Assembly: GCA_017435505.1 (NCBI GenBank)
Contig: JAFSEZ010000010.1
Coordinates: 1 to 53,943 of the forward strand
Length of the DNA stretch: 53,943 nucleotides
Direction of reading: 5' to 3'
Source of the DNA: Akkermansia sp.
GTDB taxonomy: Bacteria > Verrucomicrobiota > Verrucomicrobiia > Verrucomicrobiales > Akkermansiaceae
The first letter of the stretch is position 1. Each line of letters begins with the position of its first letter. The notes beneath the pieces were generated by a model that was not told the origin of the DNA, searched no databases, and saw nothing but the letters and a program-made list of their open reading frames with translations. The position numbers and the translations under genes were made by a program. This document shows, one piece after another, positions 9,873 through 17,806 of the stretch.

Positions 9873-9907
9873 CGCCCGGCTTGGTCCCCGCCTCGCCGGG
9901 CGTTTTT
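9873..9907 (+). terminator. Terminator after pheT
   Basis: The stem CGCCCGGC (9873-9880) pairs with GCCGGGCG (9895-9902) and is followed by five T. A second small palindrome (9916-9922 with 9928-9934, GGCGTAC/GTACGCC) follows between the convergent genes. Confidence 0.85.
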
Positions 9908-9949
9908 ATCTAGAGGGCGTACCATTTGTACGCCAATGGGCGTATGGCT

Positions 9950-10627
9950 TTACTTTTTACTCTGCCACAGTGCTTTGATACTTTCATCCACCTCAGGGGC
10001 TTTGCCGGTAGAAAGCAACTCCGCAAACTCTTTTTCCTTGAAGGTGAATATCTTCTTATCCGCATGCCATGAAACAAACGGGGCAATGGTTATCCCCTCC
10101 ATGCTTTGCATCGCCTGTGCGCCGCTTATATTCCTCTTATTCATCAAGTTGAGTGCGGATACCGCCACGCACTTCTCCCACCCGAGGAAGAGAGCTGTCT
10201 TCACCTTGCCGTTCCCCTTGAGGCGCAACCACATATCAGCCGTCGCAATCGCCTTAGCCACTTGCTCAATGTATTCCTGCTCCATTTCTGCTTTGCTCAA
10301 ACCGCGACGCTCCATATATTTATATACTTCCTGAGAGGATTTGAACCTAAGTGAACCCCGCTTATATTTGGCTTTGACAAAGCAGGCGCGTGATTTTTCT
10401 GCCGGTGCCGCCACTATCGCAGCGGCATTTTGCCGCGATATGACCCCGGCTTGAGCCAAGGCCGACGCAAGCGCCAATTTTGTGGAAGCCAGCTGCATAT
10501 CCTCCGTCGGCCCGCTCTCCTCCTGTGCTGCCAATACCTGCGGTGCCACACCACCCACTGTCAAAACCACACAGCCAGCCATAGCTGCCATACCTACAAA
10601 TAGTCTCTTTAATTGATGTTTTTTCAT
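9950..10627 (-). CDS. Secreted protein of unknown function, last gene of the envelope operon
   Basis: The protein has 225 residues and no recognised family. Residues 1-34 form a clear Sec signal peptide: a basic start MKKHQLKR, a hydrophobic core and VLAA before the mature QEES. The mature part is mostly helical, basic and Ala/Lys-rich, with few cysteines. It is convergent with pheT and follows the lipoprotein gene on the same strand after a 75-nt gap, the widest gap in the operon, so it may have a promoter of its own. The context points to a periplasmic or exported partner of the membrane proteins encoded upstream. Confidence 0.75.
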   Translation of the reverse strand: MKKHQLKRLFVGMAAMAGCVVLTVGGVAPQVLAAQEESGPTEDMQLASTKLALASALAQAGVISRQNAAAIVAAPAEKSRACFVKAKYKRGSLRFKSSQEVYKYMERRGLSKAEMEQEYIEQVAKAIATADMWLRLKGNGKVKTALFLGWEKCVAVSALNLMNKRNISGAQAMQSMEGITIAPFVSWHADKKIFTFKEKEFAELLSTGKAPEVDESIKALWQSKK

Positions 10628-10702
10628 GTGTTTCTGATTGGATTAGGTTTATTCAAGATTTTATGTGCATCATGGATGGATGCACGCAAGAAATAATACC
10701 TG

Positions 10703-12370
10703 TTAGTTATTTGTACTAACTTTTGCATCCCTGCATATTGTTGTACCATTCTCAACCCCCATGTATTCACGTTCTTTGTGCCTCATGAATTTCTCTGTCG
10801 CATTATCCAAATAGTGATCAATCAGCATATCAATAACAGAATCATCTTTATCTTTGTATTTCTTCCATATACGCCCACGTACACTCCCTGTATCCTCATT
10901 TAACTGAGAGTTAGATTCCATAAATTCATCAACAAGTGCCTCCACATTAACATTTTTTCCCACTCCTGTTTTTTTAAGGAGTTCTATCATCTTTCTCGCT
11001 CCTTTCCGCATGGCATAGAATTCGTCTAAATCAGACAGTTCAGGACTATAAGCGCTCGCCAATATGAACATAGGCCCCTTTTTTTCTGCAAGCGCCTTAT
11101 GTCCATTTTCTTCGTGAGCTCTAGTTGACTCTCTCAAAATCTCCTCGGTTAAATTGATTGTAGTGCCATTCTTTCCCGTAAAAGTTCTGGCGTTTATCAC
11201 AGATGCCACCCCCGTGGTAATTCCTCTTTTCCAATCACGTTCCGGCGTTACTTTCAGCGTTTCAGTACCCCCGCCCTTCGTCCAGCAGTATTTAAATGTA
11301 TAATTATACTTAGTCCACCCCAAAGCAACTCCACCTGGTGTCTCGGTAGATAGTGAAGGGAACACTATAATGCGTTCCACAGGTCCCATGGAGACGCGCT
11401 GGCGGCGGGTGTTATTGGATGAAGACAAAGCAGAGAGGGCGGAGCCGGAGCCGACCTGGCCGACATAGTTACCGGGGTAGAAGATGAAATCCTGATTGGT
11501 GGCATTGGCAATTTTAGCAGTAAAGGCAAGGAAGCCTGCGCCGCGCACATCGGTATAGATACCGGGCTGCAGCTCACCGAAATTGAAGCCGGTACGCTGG
11601 ATGGGCAGATTTTTCCCTTGCAGGAGAAGATTATTGAGGTGGGAGCCCACGGCATTTTCAAGGGAGGCAACGCTGCGGAAATCGCTGGCGCGGTATGAGC
11701 GCCCGGCAACCCTGACGCTACCAATCGAGTCGGCCAAGCCCCACACTTTATCCATGAGCATGCTTGTAGCCTTGGCACCGTTGTGCACGCTTTCGAATTC
11801 ACCGGGGCGGGAGGAGCAGCTATCCAGAATACTCTTTTGGGTGGCCGAGAGGTTGTTGGCATAGCTCGCATCCGTGCCGGCAGTGCGGAGAGCCCAGACG
11901 AGGCGTTGCATGTTGTTTTTCACGTTGGTGTCACCGGCAGCGGCTTTGCGCACCAAGTTGCTGTAGATACCCTGCAATTCCGTGGGGATAAGAGCCGAGA
12001 CAGGGACAAGCTGGTATTCTTCATCCGCCACGGGTGCCGGCAACTTGGGGTCGAGGCAATAGCCTTTGTTGGTAAATTGAATGGTCACGCCTGCGGGGAT
12101 GAGGATGCCGTCATTGTCCACAAAGCGCACACCGCTCTTGCTGCGGGCAGCATTGGCCTTGGTGAGTGTTTCGATGGGTGCTTTGGTGCCGATACGGGCA
12201 AAATACTGCCGGGCGGCGGCACTAGGGGAAAGGCCGGTCACATAGTCCTGCCCGGCTTTGGCACCGCCGCCCAAAGAAGCAGCTTTGAAACCATCGGCAG
12301 AGCTGCAAGCAGCCAAAATAGCCAACGCACAAGTTGTGATAGCGGAGAGAAAGATTTTTTTCATGAACAT
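10703..12370 (-). CDS. Large lipoprotein with mosaic composition, unknown function
   Basis: The protein has 555 residues. The lipobox LAAC places the lipidated cysteine at residue 22, so it is membrane-anchored outside the cytoplasm. The N-terminal 330 residues or so lie in GC-rich DNA (11380-12370). The C-terminal 220 or so lie in clearly AT-richer DNA (10703-11380), as if the C-terminal domain had been replaced. The C-terminal domain contains AHEENGHKALAEK, which recalls a zinc-protease motif but has three residues between HE and H, so I do not call a protease. The start could be M1 or M3, two codons later. The gene follows the fourth coiled-coil gene by 17 nt. Function unknown. Confidence 0.75.
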   Translation of the reverse strand: MFMKKIFLSAITTCALAILAACSSADGFKAASLGGGAKAGQDYVTGLSPSAAARQYFARIGTKAPIETLTKANAARSKSGVRFVDNDGILIPAGVTIQFTNKGYCLDPKLPAPVADEEYQLVPVSALIPTELQGIYSNLVRKAAAGDTNVKNNMQRLVWALRTAGTDASYANNLSATQKSILDSCSSRPGEFESVHNGAKATSMLMDKVWGLADSIGSVRVAGRSYRASDFRSVASLENAVGSHLNNLLLQGKNLPIQRTGFNFGELQPGIYTDVRGAGFLAFTAKIANATNQDFIFYPGNYVGQVGSGSALSALSSSNNTRRQRVSMGPVERIIVFPSLSTETPGGVALGWTKYNYTFKYCWTKGGGTETLKVTPERDWKRGITTGVASVINARTFTGKNGTTINLTEEILRESTRAHEENGHKALAEKKGPMFILASAYSPELSDLDEFYAMRKGARKMIELLKKTGVGKNVNVEALVDEFMESNSQLNEDTGSVRGRIWKKYKDKDDSVIDMLIDHYLDNATEKFMRHKEREYMGVENGTTICRDAKVSTNN

Positions 12371-12387
12371 AGAAAGATAGGTGTGTA

Positions 12388-12915
12388 TTAAAGGAAGGAG
12401 AGGGGTTCTTCAACGGTTTTTATGAGGCGAGCATTCTGCTCCTCGAAGTGGGCAGCGCGGGCTTCATCCTCTGCCGAATCGTGCCGCACGATATCATTGG
12501 CATACTGGCGCTCGGCAAAATCGACGATGTTTTTATACTGCGAGAGCAAGCCTGCATTGAGCTCGCGCACCTTGTCCAAGCGCAGCTCCACCCATTTTTT
12601 TGCAGAGCGGGAGACAAGATTGCGGGAGTAGAGCTTCTGCAAGCGGGCTTGAGCCATATCGCAGGCGCGCTCACGGCGGTTGTAGAGCAGGCGCAGCTCC
12701 TCGCTGCGCGCCTTGAGACTGGGAAAGCGGAGAGCTTTCACGTACTTGTTGGCCGGCACGGGGGAGTCAATATCCTGCGCCAGGCTTTCCACACGCTCCA
12801 CGTTTTGGATACTTTTGCGCGAGCCTTGCTTCTGCGAGAATTCCCATACGAAATAGCCTATGCTGACCACGGCTATCAGGAGAAACCATTTGATAAATGT
12901 TGAAAGGAAGGACAT
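12388..12915 (-). CDS. Membrane-anchored coiled-coil protein 4 of the envelope operon
   Basis: The protein has 175 residues. One N-terminal transmembrane helix (about residues 8-25, WFLLIAVVSIGYFVWEF) is followed by a soluble helical region rich in Glu, Arg, Ala and Leu (about residues 60-165), with the heptad-like spacing of a coiled coil. It has no cleavable signal peptide, so the helix probably stays as an anchor. It resembles its three upstream neighbours in size and plan, but I see no clear sequence homology to them. No enzyme motif is seen. It lies 15 nt after the 12931-13560 gene and 17 nt before the lipoprotein gene. Confidence 0.75.
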   Translation of the reverse strand: MSFLSTFIKWFLLIAVVSIGYFVWEFSQKQGSRKSIQNVERVESLAQDIDSPVPANKYVKALRFPSLKARSEELRLLYNRRERACDMAQARLQKLYSRNLVSRSAKKWVELRLDKVRELNAGLLSQYKNIVDFAERQYANDIVRHDSAEDEARAAHFEEQNARLIKTVEEPLSFL

Positions 12916-12930
12916 AACTCTATACAGCCA

Positions 12931-13560
12931 TTATTTCTTTTCTGCCTTTTTTTCTGCCAGACCGATTTCTTGTTCCAGCTCCGATTGGTTGACCTTGAGA
13001 CCCAGATTTTCCAAATAGCGGGCGAAGTAAAGTTTGGCGGCAAGCTCCTCGATACCATTGATCATCTGTTTATTTCCGGCTTGCGCCTTTTCCAACTCAG
13101 AAATACGCTGCCTCACGGTGTTTCTGGCAGCCGCGCCGGACATGTTGGCCATTTCCTGCCGCAGTGAGCTGCATTGTGCTTTCTTGGCCGCCACATCCTC
13201 TTGCAAATCTTCATAATGGCGATAGAGCAAGCCATAATGCTTCTGCAAGACAGAGATGGGCCCGCTTTCCTGGTACGTTTCGCGGGCCAGGGTGCGTTCT
13301 TCGCTCAGGCAATCTGCAGTAATGGCCGTGTAGGCGTACTTGGCACCAAAGGTAAGTCCTCCCAACGCCAGTAGCAGAATGACACCAAAAAAGCAACCGC
13401 CGTTCACCGTTTCTTCCGAGCTTGTGCTCGAGGAACCGGCCCCCATAACGGAGCCCAAGAACTTGGCAAGGCTCACAAATGCCATGGCAAGCAAGGCCAA
13501 GACTGCGCTAAAGATGAGCAGCTTTCCTACACTTCCCAGAAAGTACAGGCTTTCCAACAT
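12931..13560 (-). CDS. Two-helix membrane protein with coiled-coil domain, envelope operon
   Basis: The protein has 209 residues. Two transmembrane helices (about residues 13-37 and 54-76) are joined by a Ser/Gly-rich loop (GAGSSSTSSEETVNGG). The soluble C-terminal part (about 85-209) is a long coiled coil with many Glu, Lys, Gln and Leu, ending in EKKAEKK. With two helices, the coiled coil should be on the same side as the N-terminus. It belongs to the row of four small anchored coiled-coil proteins and lies 22 nt after the preceding gene. Function unknown. Confidence 0.75.
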   Translation of the reverse strand: MLESLYFLGSVGKLLIFSAVLALLAMAFVSLAKFLGSVMGAGSSSTSSEETVNGGCFFGVILLLALGGLTFGAKYAYTAITADCLSEERTLARETYQESGPISVLQKHYGLLYRHYEDLQEDVAAKKAQCSSLRQEMANMSGAAARNTVRQRISELEKAQAGNKQMINGIEELAAKLYFARYLENLGLKVNQSELEQEIGLAEKKAEKK

Positions 13561-13582
13561 AGATGAAAGCTATTATCGTTTC

Positions 13583-14194
13583 TCACTCCTCCATGTTCAA
13601 GACCTCGACCTCGGCCGCAAGCTTGTTGCAATGGCTTTGCAGGTTTGAGATATTCTGCTCTGCTTTTTGCAGCATATCGGCCATCCCTTCCTCATCCAAC
13701 GCGCTTTTGGCGGTTTCGAGAATAGCTATGCGCTCGCGGGCCAGGCGCACATCCTCTCTGGCGCGCATGCGGATGGTTTTCACCTCTTCCAACTTGCGGG
13801 CGATACGCTCGGTTGAGCCCACATAAGAATCCAATTGCTGCTGCATGAAACGGGCTTGCTCATCATTGCGCAAGGCCAAGTCTTCCTTACCACTGCGGCG
13901 GTAATCCTCCGCCTTTTCCTTGGTGCGCCGAAGATTGACCTCCACATCCATTTGCAGGGCGCGGATGGTGCGCAAGCGCTGTTCAGCCTTGGCCTTGGCT
14001 TCATCTACCCGCATGAGGGCAAGTTCACCTTGATCCAGCTGGGCTTCCAGCTTGGCCACCTGATTACGGGTGAACACGGCCCACATGATGCGGCACTCAT
14101 CCCGGAAATCCTTGGAACAAACAAGACCGCCCACAAAAAGAGCCAGCAAGCCCAACAGAGCATAAGTGATGATTTTTCTGACCATGGGTAGCAA
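13583..14194 (-). CDS. Membrane-anchored PspA-like coiled-coil protein 2, envelope operon
   Basis: The protein has 203 residues. One N-terminal transmembrane helix (about residues 7-26, IITYALLGLLALFVGGLV) precedes a long helical hairpin-like coiled coil. The pattern SGKEDLALRNDEQARFMQQQ followed by KLEEVKTIRMRAREDVRLAR resembles the PspA/IM30 family (membrane-maintenance proteins with an ESCRT-III-like fold), although those lack a transmembrane anchor. Its C-terminal end (SHCNKLAAEVEVLNMEE) matches that of the neighbour at 14198-14830 (STCSRLEAEMEVLQLDEE), so these two are paralogues. The PspA resemblance is by eye and needs a structure prediction. Confidence 0.75.
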   Translation of the reverse strand: MLPMVRKIITYALLGLLALFVGGLVCSKDFRDECRIMWAVFTRNQVAKLEAQLDQGELALMRVDEAKAKAEQRLRTIRALQMDVEVNLRRTKEKAEDYRRSGKEDLALRNDEQARFMQQQLDSYVGSTERIARKLEEVKTIRMRAREDVRLARERIAILETAKSALDEEGMADMLQKAEQNISNLQSHCNKLAAEVEVLNMEE

Positions 14195-14197
14195 GAA

Positions 14198-14830
14198 TTA
14201 GTTGGCGGTTTCCTCATCCAGTTGGAGCACTTCCATCTCTGCCTCCAAACGACTGCATGTGCTTTTCACCTCATCTTCCAACTGCTTGGCTCGCTGCAAG
14301 GCGTAGGCAGCATCGCCACCTTGCATCGCAAGCAACTCGCTGCGCAGGGAACCGGTGCGGGCTTTGAGTACATCCAACTCCATCTTCTTGGTCTTCATGA
14401 AGGCGTTGAAGTCTTTGTACTTCTTTTCTGCCTTGGCCACGGATTCATTGAGGGAGGCCAGTTGCTTTTCGTAGGTAGCTTTTTCTGCCTCGCGAGCCAG
14501 AGCCCCGGCCTCATTGCCGGAGCTGCGGAGGGAGGCCGCCAGTACAGCGGCCTCCGATGCCTTGCGCTCGCAATCACTTTTCAGCGTCTTGAGATCTACG
14601 AGAGAAGCGCGGAGCTGCTTGTGAGCTGTCTTGTAATGCTCCAAAGCCACATCAGCCTTACCCACTCGCTCCTCCATAGCAGAGATAACCTTGTCCACAG
14701 CTACCGAGCCGGCGGCTTCTGCAGATTGGACGGCCTGCCCGGTTTTCTCCGGGTAAAAAACAGCCGCCAGCACCAGAGTGAGCAGCAAGCCGCTCACCCC
14801 GCCAATGCCCCACTTAATAGAAGTAGTCAT
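14198..14830 (-). CDS. Membrane-anchored PspA-like coiled-coil protein 1, envelope operon
   Basis: The protein has 210 residues. A single N-terminal helix (about residues 8-27, GIGGVSGLLLTLVLAAVFY) anchors a soluble helical domain. The repeated pattern of charged and Leu positions, with SSGNEAGALAREAEKATYEK and then KKMELDVLKARTGSLRSEL, is like PspA/IM30 hairpins. The C-terminus shares the SxCxxLxAExEVL signature with the next gene, which starts 3 nt downstream, indicating a tandem duplication. It lies 12 nt after the polytopic protein gene. No cleavable signal peptide or enzyme motif is seen. Confidence 0.75.
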   Translation of the reverse strand: MTTSIKWGIGGVSGLLLTLVLAAVFYPEKTGQAVQSAEAAGSVAVDKVISAMEERVGKADVALEHYKTAHKQLRASLVDLKTLKSDCERKASEAAVLAASLRSSGNEAGALAREAEKATYEKQLASLNESVAKAEKKYKDFNAFMKTKKMELDVLKARTGSLRSELLAMQGGDAAYALQRAKQLEDEVKSTCSRLEAEMEVLQLDEETAN

Positions 14831-14842
14831 GAGATGTAAACT

Positions 14843-16660
14843 TTATTTGTTGCTGAGATAATTGCGCACGCCGTAGACGGAGGAGTAAAGCATAATCCAG
14901 AATGGTATGAACAGGATGATAAGAGAGATGATGATGAAAGCATACGCACAACCATGAGTTGTGTCTTCTAGATCTCTGTAGCGGTTGCCATACTTATCCA
15001 AGTACACCGGTTGATACTTGCCGGAACCGACATCGCAAGCAAAGAGGAAGGAGCCGATGCCAATACCGGTCACCATCTTGCGGAGCCCTGCCACCCAACC
15101 CGGTTCATCGTTGCCGAATTTATAGAGCGGACACTTGAATGAATAGAATAAGGCCAACCCATACGAACCCAGCAGCAAGATATTCCACAGGCAGCTCCAG
15201 AAACCGCCGGAGGAGATCACAGAATTGAGGAACATTAAGCCAAAAGCACTCATTATCAGCGTAATAGCAGTCTTGGATATGCAGCACACACGCGCAGACA
15301 CCTCATTCAAATCCGCGCCCATGGCATTCAAAATGATGATTTCATCGCCGTTCAAATCCGGCAGGTTCCGCAAGGCATGAATATGAGCATACCCCTCATC
15401 CACTTGCTTTTTCTCCGAAAAGAGCGTGCCGACCGACCCATCTTCATTCGTGACAGAGGGAAGTGCCCCAAACCATTCCATGACCGGGCGGAACTCCTCG
15501 CGCAGGTTTTCCAAATTGGCCACAAGCTGCTCCTCATAACCGGCGGCTGCGGGCAAAGCAACCCAACGGCGCTTGCGCTCTACCCAGAAGACCACATACA
15601 AGATATACCCGCCAAGCACCATCCACAACAGAACGATGGGCAGGACAATGTACAATAAAAAGTCTGCATCATTATTTGCCGCTGCGCGCTCCGCCGACAA
15701 GTAGGGGTACGTGTCTACGTCCCTCTTAAAATTGGCAATGCACTTATCAAACGCTCTATCGCTCGGTACGGTAAATGAGCCGGAACCCGTACTCCAAGAT
15801 AGAGGGCCTTCATACCACATTAAAGAAGCTTTGATGCGAGTCGGGGTAGAAGACCATATATGCTTCTCCGCTATGTCTTGGGCATGCACAAAAACCGACC
15901 TGTCATATGTATTGCACTCTTTGATGCCCATGATTCCGCCGGTATAACAGGCGGCAATGCGGTAATAGCAATTGGTGTAAATCTGGGGGAGATGGTACAC
16001 CACCAACTCCGCCTCCACTTGCGTGCCGGGAGCGGCGGCAAAAGCTGCGGCAATGTCTTTGATGCGGCATACCCTGATGTTCAAATGTTCTTTCAGAAAC
16101 GGGAAATTGTTGTATTCATGGGAGAATTCAAAATCCATCTTTCCCTTGACCGTGCAGGTGATGGTCTTGCGCGTGACTTCTTTGGCCAAGGGCTCAAAAA
16201 ACTCATCAATCTTGGGAAGCATCACATCATTGCAGAATACCAAATAAGCCGGATTCACCCTAAACTTAGCCTTGGCTCCTTGATAAAATTTGCTGCCTTT
16301 TGCAGCCTCTCCCGCCTGATAGGAGCTGAGTTCCTCAAACGGAATTTCCTTGGGTTGTGTCAGACTGACGAGTTGGATAGGCACCTGTGTTTTATTGCAC
16401 ATATCCAGCGTTACCTGCTCGAAGGTATTTAAATCCTGTTTATCCTCCAAAGGCTGAAGATTTTCCCAGAAATTGCGCGTCTCCTCATTGATTTGCGTTA
16501 AATCAAGCGCATCAGGAGTAATCTCCTGATTCTCGATAGACTCGCCGCGCATCAGGGCTTCCAGCTCTGCCTGTTCGGAGCTATTAGCCACCACGTGCTG
16601 TGAGCCCAGTGCAAACAGAGCCACGAGCACCCATTGCTTCATTGATTTCATGATTTTCAT
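14843..16660 (-). CDS. Polytopic membrane protein with large periplasmic domain, first gene of the envelope operon
   Basis: The protein has 605 residues and no recognised family. The start MKIMKSMKQWVLVALFALGSQ at 16660 gives a signal peptide ending near residue 24 (VVANS). Upstream in-frame codons to 16816 run through the leader and promoter and are rejected. A domain of about 300 residues with several cysteines follows, then TM1 (about 330-357), a cytoplasmic-looking segment of about 100 residues, and three or four more hydrophobic helices between 460 and 600. The plan suggests a core membrane component with a large exterior domain, and the downstream anchored coiled-coil proteins could assemble around it. 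It is transcribed from the poly-G promoter. Confidence 0.75.
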   Translation of the reverse strand: MKIMKSMKQWVLVALFALGSQHVVANSSEQAELEALMRGESIENQEITPDALDLTQINEETRNFWENLQPLEDKQDLNTFEQVTLDMCNKTQVPIQLVSLTQPKEIPFEELSSYQAGEAAKGSKFYQGAKAKFRVNPAYLVFCNDVMLPKIDEFFEPLAKEVTRKTITCTVKGKMDFEFSHEYNNFPFLKEHLNIRVCRIKDIAAAFAAAPGTQVEAELVVYHLPQIYTNCYYRIAACYTGGIMGIKECNTYDRSVFVHAQDIAEKHIWSSTPTRIKASLMWYEGPLSWSTGSGSFTVPSDRAFDKCIANFKRDVDTYPYLSAERAAANNDADFLLYIVLPIVLLWMVLGGYILYVVFWVERKRRWVALPAAAGYEEQLVANLENLREEFRPVMEWFGALPSVTNEDGSVGTLFSEKKQVDEGYAHIHALRNLPDLNGDEIIILNAMGADLNEVSARVCCISKTAITLIMSAFGLMFLNSVISSGGFWSCLWNILLLGSYGLALFYSFKCPLYKFGNDEPGWVAGLRKMVTGIGIGSFLFACDVGSGKYQPVYLDKYGNRYRDLEDTTHGCAYAFIIISLIILFIPFWIMLYSSVYGVRNYLSNK

Positions 16661-16725
16661 TGGTGTAAATTGAAATTTTCCTGTTGATCTGCACCCACAA
16701 AACATTTTGTAGATTCCATCATTTT

Positions 16726-16776
16726 GCCATCTTTCAGGATGGCCACTTTTGCCCCAAAAAAGTGTTTCCTTGGGGC
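16726..16776 (-). promoter_or_regulatory. Two stem-loops in the leader of the envelope operon
   Basis: Between promoter and start codon lies a leader of about 120 nt, long for this window. It contains a 7-bp hairpin (16751-16757 with 16770-16776, GCCCCAA/TTGGGGC) and a 6-bp hairpin (16726-16731 with 16738-16743, GCCATC/GATGGC). Neither is followed by a U run, so they look like regulatory or stabilising structures rather than terminators. Confidence 0.45.
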
Positions 16777-16784
16777 TTAAAAAG

Positions 16785-16816
16785 ACTCTAGCATGCCCCC
16801 CCCCCCCGCATGTCAA
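16785..16816 (-). promoter_or_regulatory. Promoter with 12-nt poly-G spacer, candidate phase-variable switch
   Basis: On the minus strand a consensus -35 TTGACA (16811-16816) and a -10 TAGAGT (16785-16790) flank a 20-nt spacer that contains twelve consecutive G (12 C at 16796-16807 on the plus strand). Other promoters here have 15-18-nt spacers. Loss of about three G by slipped-strand mispairing would restore 17 nt. This is the known layout of phase-variable promoters such as Neisseria porA. It reads into the seven-gene envelope operon. Confidence 0.65.
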
Positions 16817-16953
16817 GCTTAAAAGTCTTTAATTTTTAATTTTTTATAGTCCAACAAGAAAAAATAAGGGTATAGTCTCTGGCAGAATGCAACACATGCG
16901 GTTCATCTGAAAAAGCATTCGGGAAAGTTCTCCGGGTCGGCAACATTTTTTAC

Positions 16954-16981
16954 TTGTCAGGAGGGGGATATATGGTAGATT
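16954..16981 (+). promoter_or_regulatory. Pseudopilin gene promoter, near-leaderless
   Basis: A -35 TTGTCA (16954-16959), a 16-nt spacer and a -10 TAGATT (16976-16981) end 9 nt before the ATG at 16991. The AAGGGG just before the ATG is too close (2 nt) to act as a normal ribosome-binding site. Confidence 0.65.
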
Positions 16982-16990
16982 AAAGGGGTT

Positions 16991-17782
16991 ATGATTTTTC
17001 ATTCTACATACCGCAAGAGCGGTTTCACGTTGATTGAGCTGATTGTGGTGATAGCCATTTTGGCCACCTTGGTGGGCATTGCCGCACCGGCGTTTTACAA
17101 CCACCTGAAAGCGGGGGATGTCACGAAGTGCCGCACCCAGCTGGAACAAATCTCCAAGTTGGGGGTAAAATACAGCCAGGATATGGCACACAAGGCACTA
17201 CTGCCCACCAGCGGTATGGATGATGATGAAGATACCAAGACCGTCAACGAATCAGATGGCTGGTGGATTTCCATCGCCCCGGAACTGGATTCCACAGTCT
17301 ACCCCCGCTCGGAGAAGGGCAAGATGAAGCTTTCCACCATCTTCCACTGCCCCGGCGATATGCGGGTGAACGTGGGCTCGGATTCTGTGATGATGGCCGA
17401 TGAAAAGTCCGTGTCCTATGTATCTTGGACAGATGCATCAGAAGACCGCGACAATCCCAACTCCTGCATCCGCACCACGGCCCGCCAGAATCTGGATACC
17501 CTGCCTTGGCTTTCGGACGGCAACCCGGTGAAGGGACAGAGCGTGACGGATTTGGCTACTTTCCGCAAGATGGTGATGCCCGCGCTGGAACGCCACGACA
17601 GCACCATCGTGGTGGCCTATGCCAGCGGCGCCATCAAAGCTGTAAAGGTAGAAGATGATGAGAATGTGGATGCAGAGGTGCTCTTCAAACGCATTGCTCC
17701 CTCTCTTGCCAATAAGAAGGCTACAGAGGAGGACAGCGAGGATTCCGAAGATGAGGAGGACGAGGATAGCGAAGAAGAATAA
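16991..17782 (+). CDS. Type II/IV pseudopilin-like protein with acidic tail
   Basis: The protein has 263 residues. The N-terminus carries the prepilin peptidase motif SGFTLIELIVVIAILATLVG: cleavage after Gly11 would leave N-methyl-Phe, and Glu16 is the conserved +5 Glu. The helix continues as the pilin N-terminal spine, followed by a globular domain of about 200 residues. The last 20 residues or so are almost all Glu, Asp and Ser (EEDSEDSEDEEDEDSEEE), unusual for a pilin and likely to bind cations or a basic partner. No secretion or pilus assembly gene adjoins it. Verrucomicrobiota commonly encode many scattered pseudopilins of unknown role, and this is probably one. Confidence 0.8.
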   Translation: MIFHSTYRKSGFTLIELIVVIAILATLVGIAAPAFYNHLKAGDVTKCRTQLEQISKLGVKYSQDMAHKALLPTSGMDDDEDTKTVNESDGWWISIAPELDSTVYPRSEKGKMKLSTIFHCPGDMRVNVGSDSVMMADEKSVSYVSWTDASEDRDNPNSCIRTTARQNLDTLPWLSDGNPVKGQSVTDLATFRKMVMPALERHDSTIVVAYASGAIKAVKVEDDENVDAEVLFKRIAPSLANKKATEEDSEDSEDEEDEDSEEE

Positions 17783-17806
17783 GCCGTTCTTATCATCCGC
17801 AAAGGC

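Larger units (their letters stand above)
16661..16990. other. Divergent intergenic region between envelope operon and pseudopilin gene
   Basis: These 330 bp hold the structured leader and poly-G promoter of the minus-strand operon on the left and the pseudopilin promoter on the right. The part between (16817-16953) is AT-rich and shows no ORF, RNA gene or clear operator. Confidence 0.6.

Noticed and set aside
11080..11160. Possible zinc-protease motif HEENGH in the mosaic lipoprotein
   Set aside because: Three residues separate HE from H instead of two, and no downstream third ligand pattern is evident.
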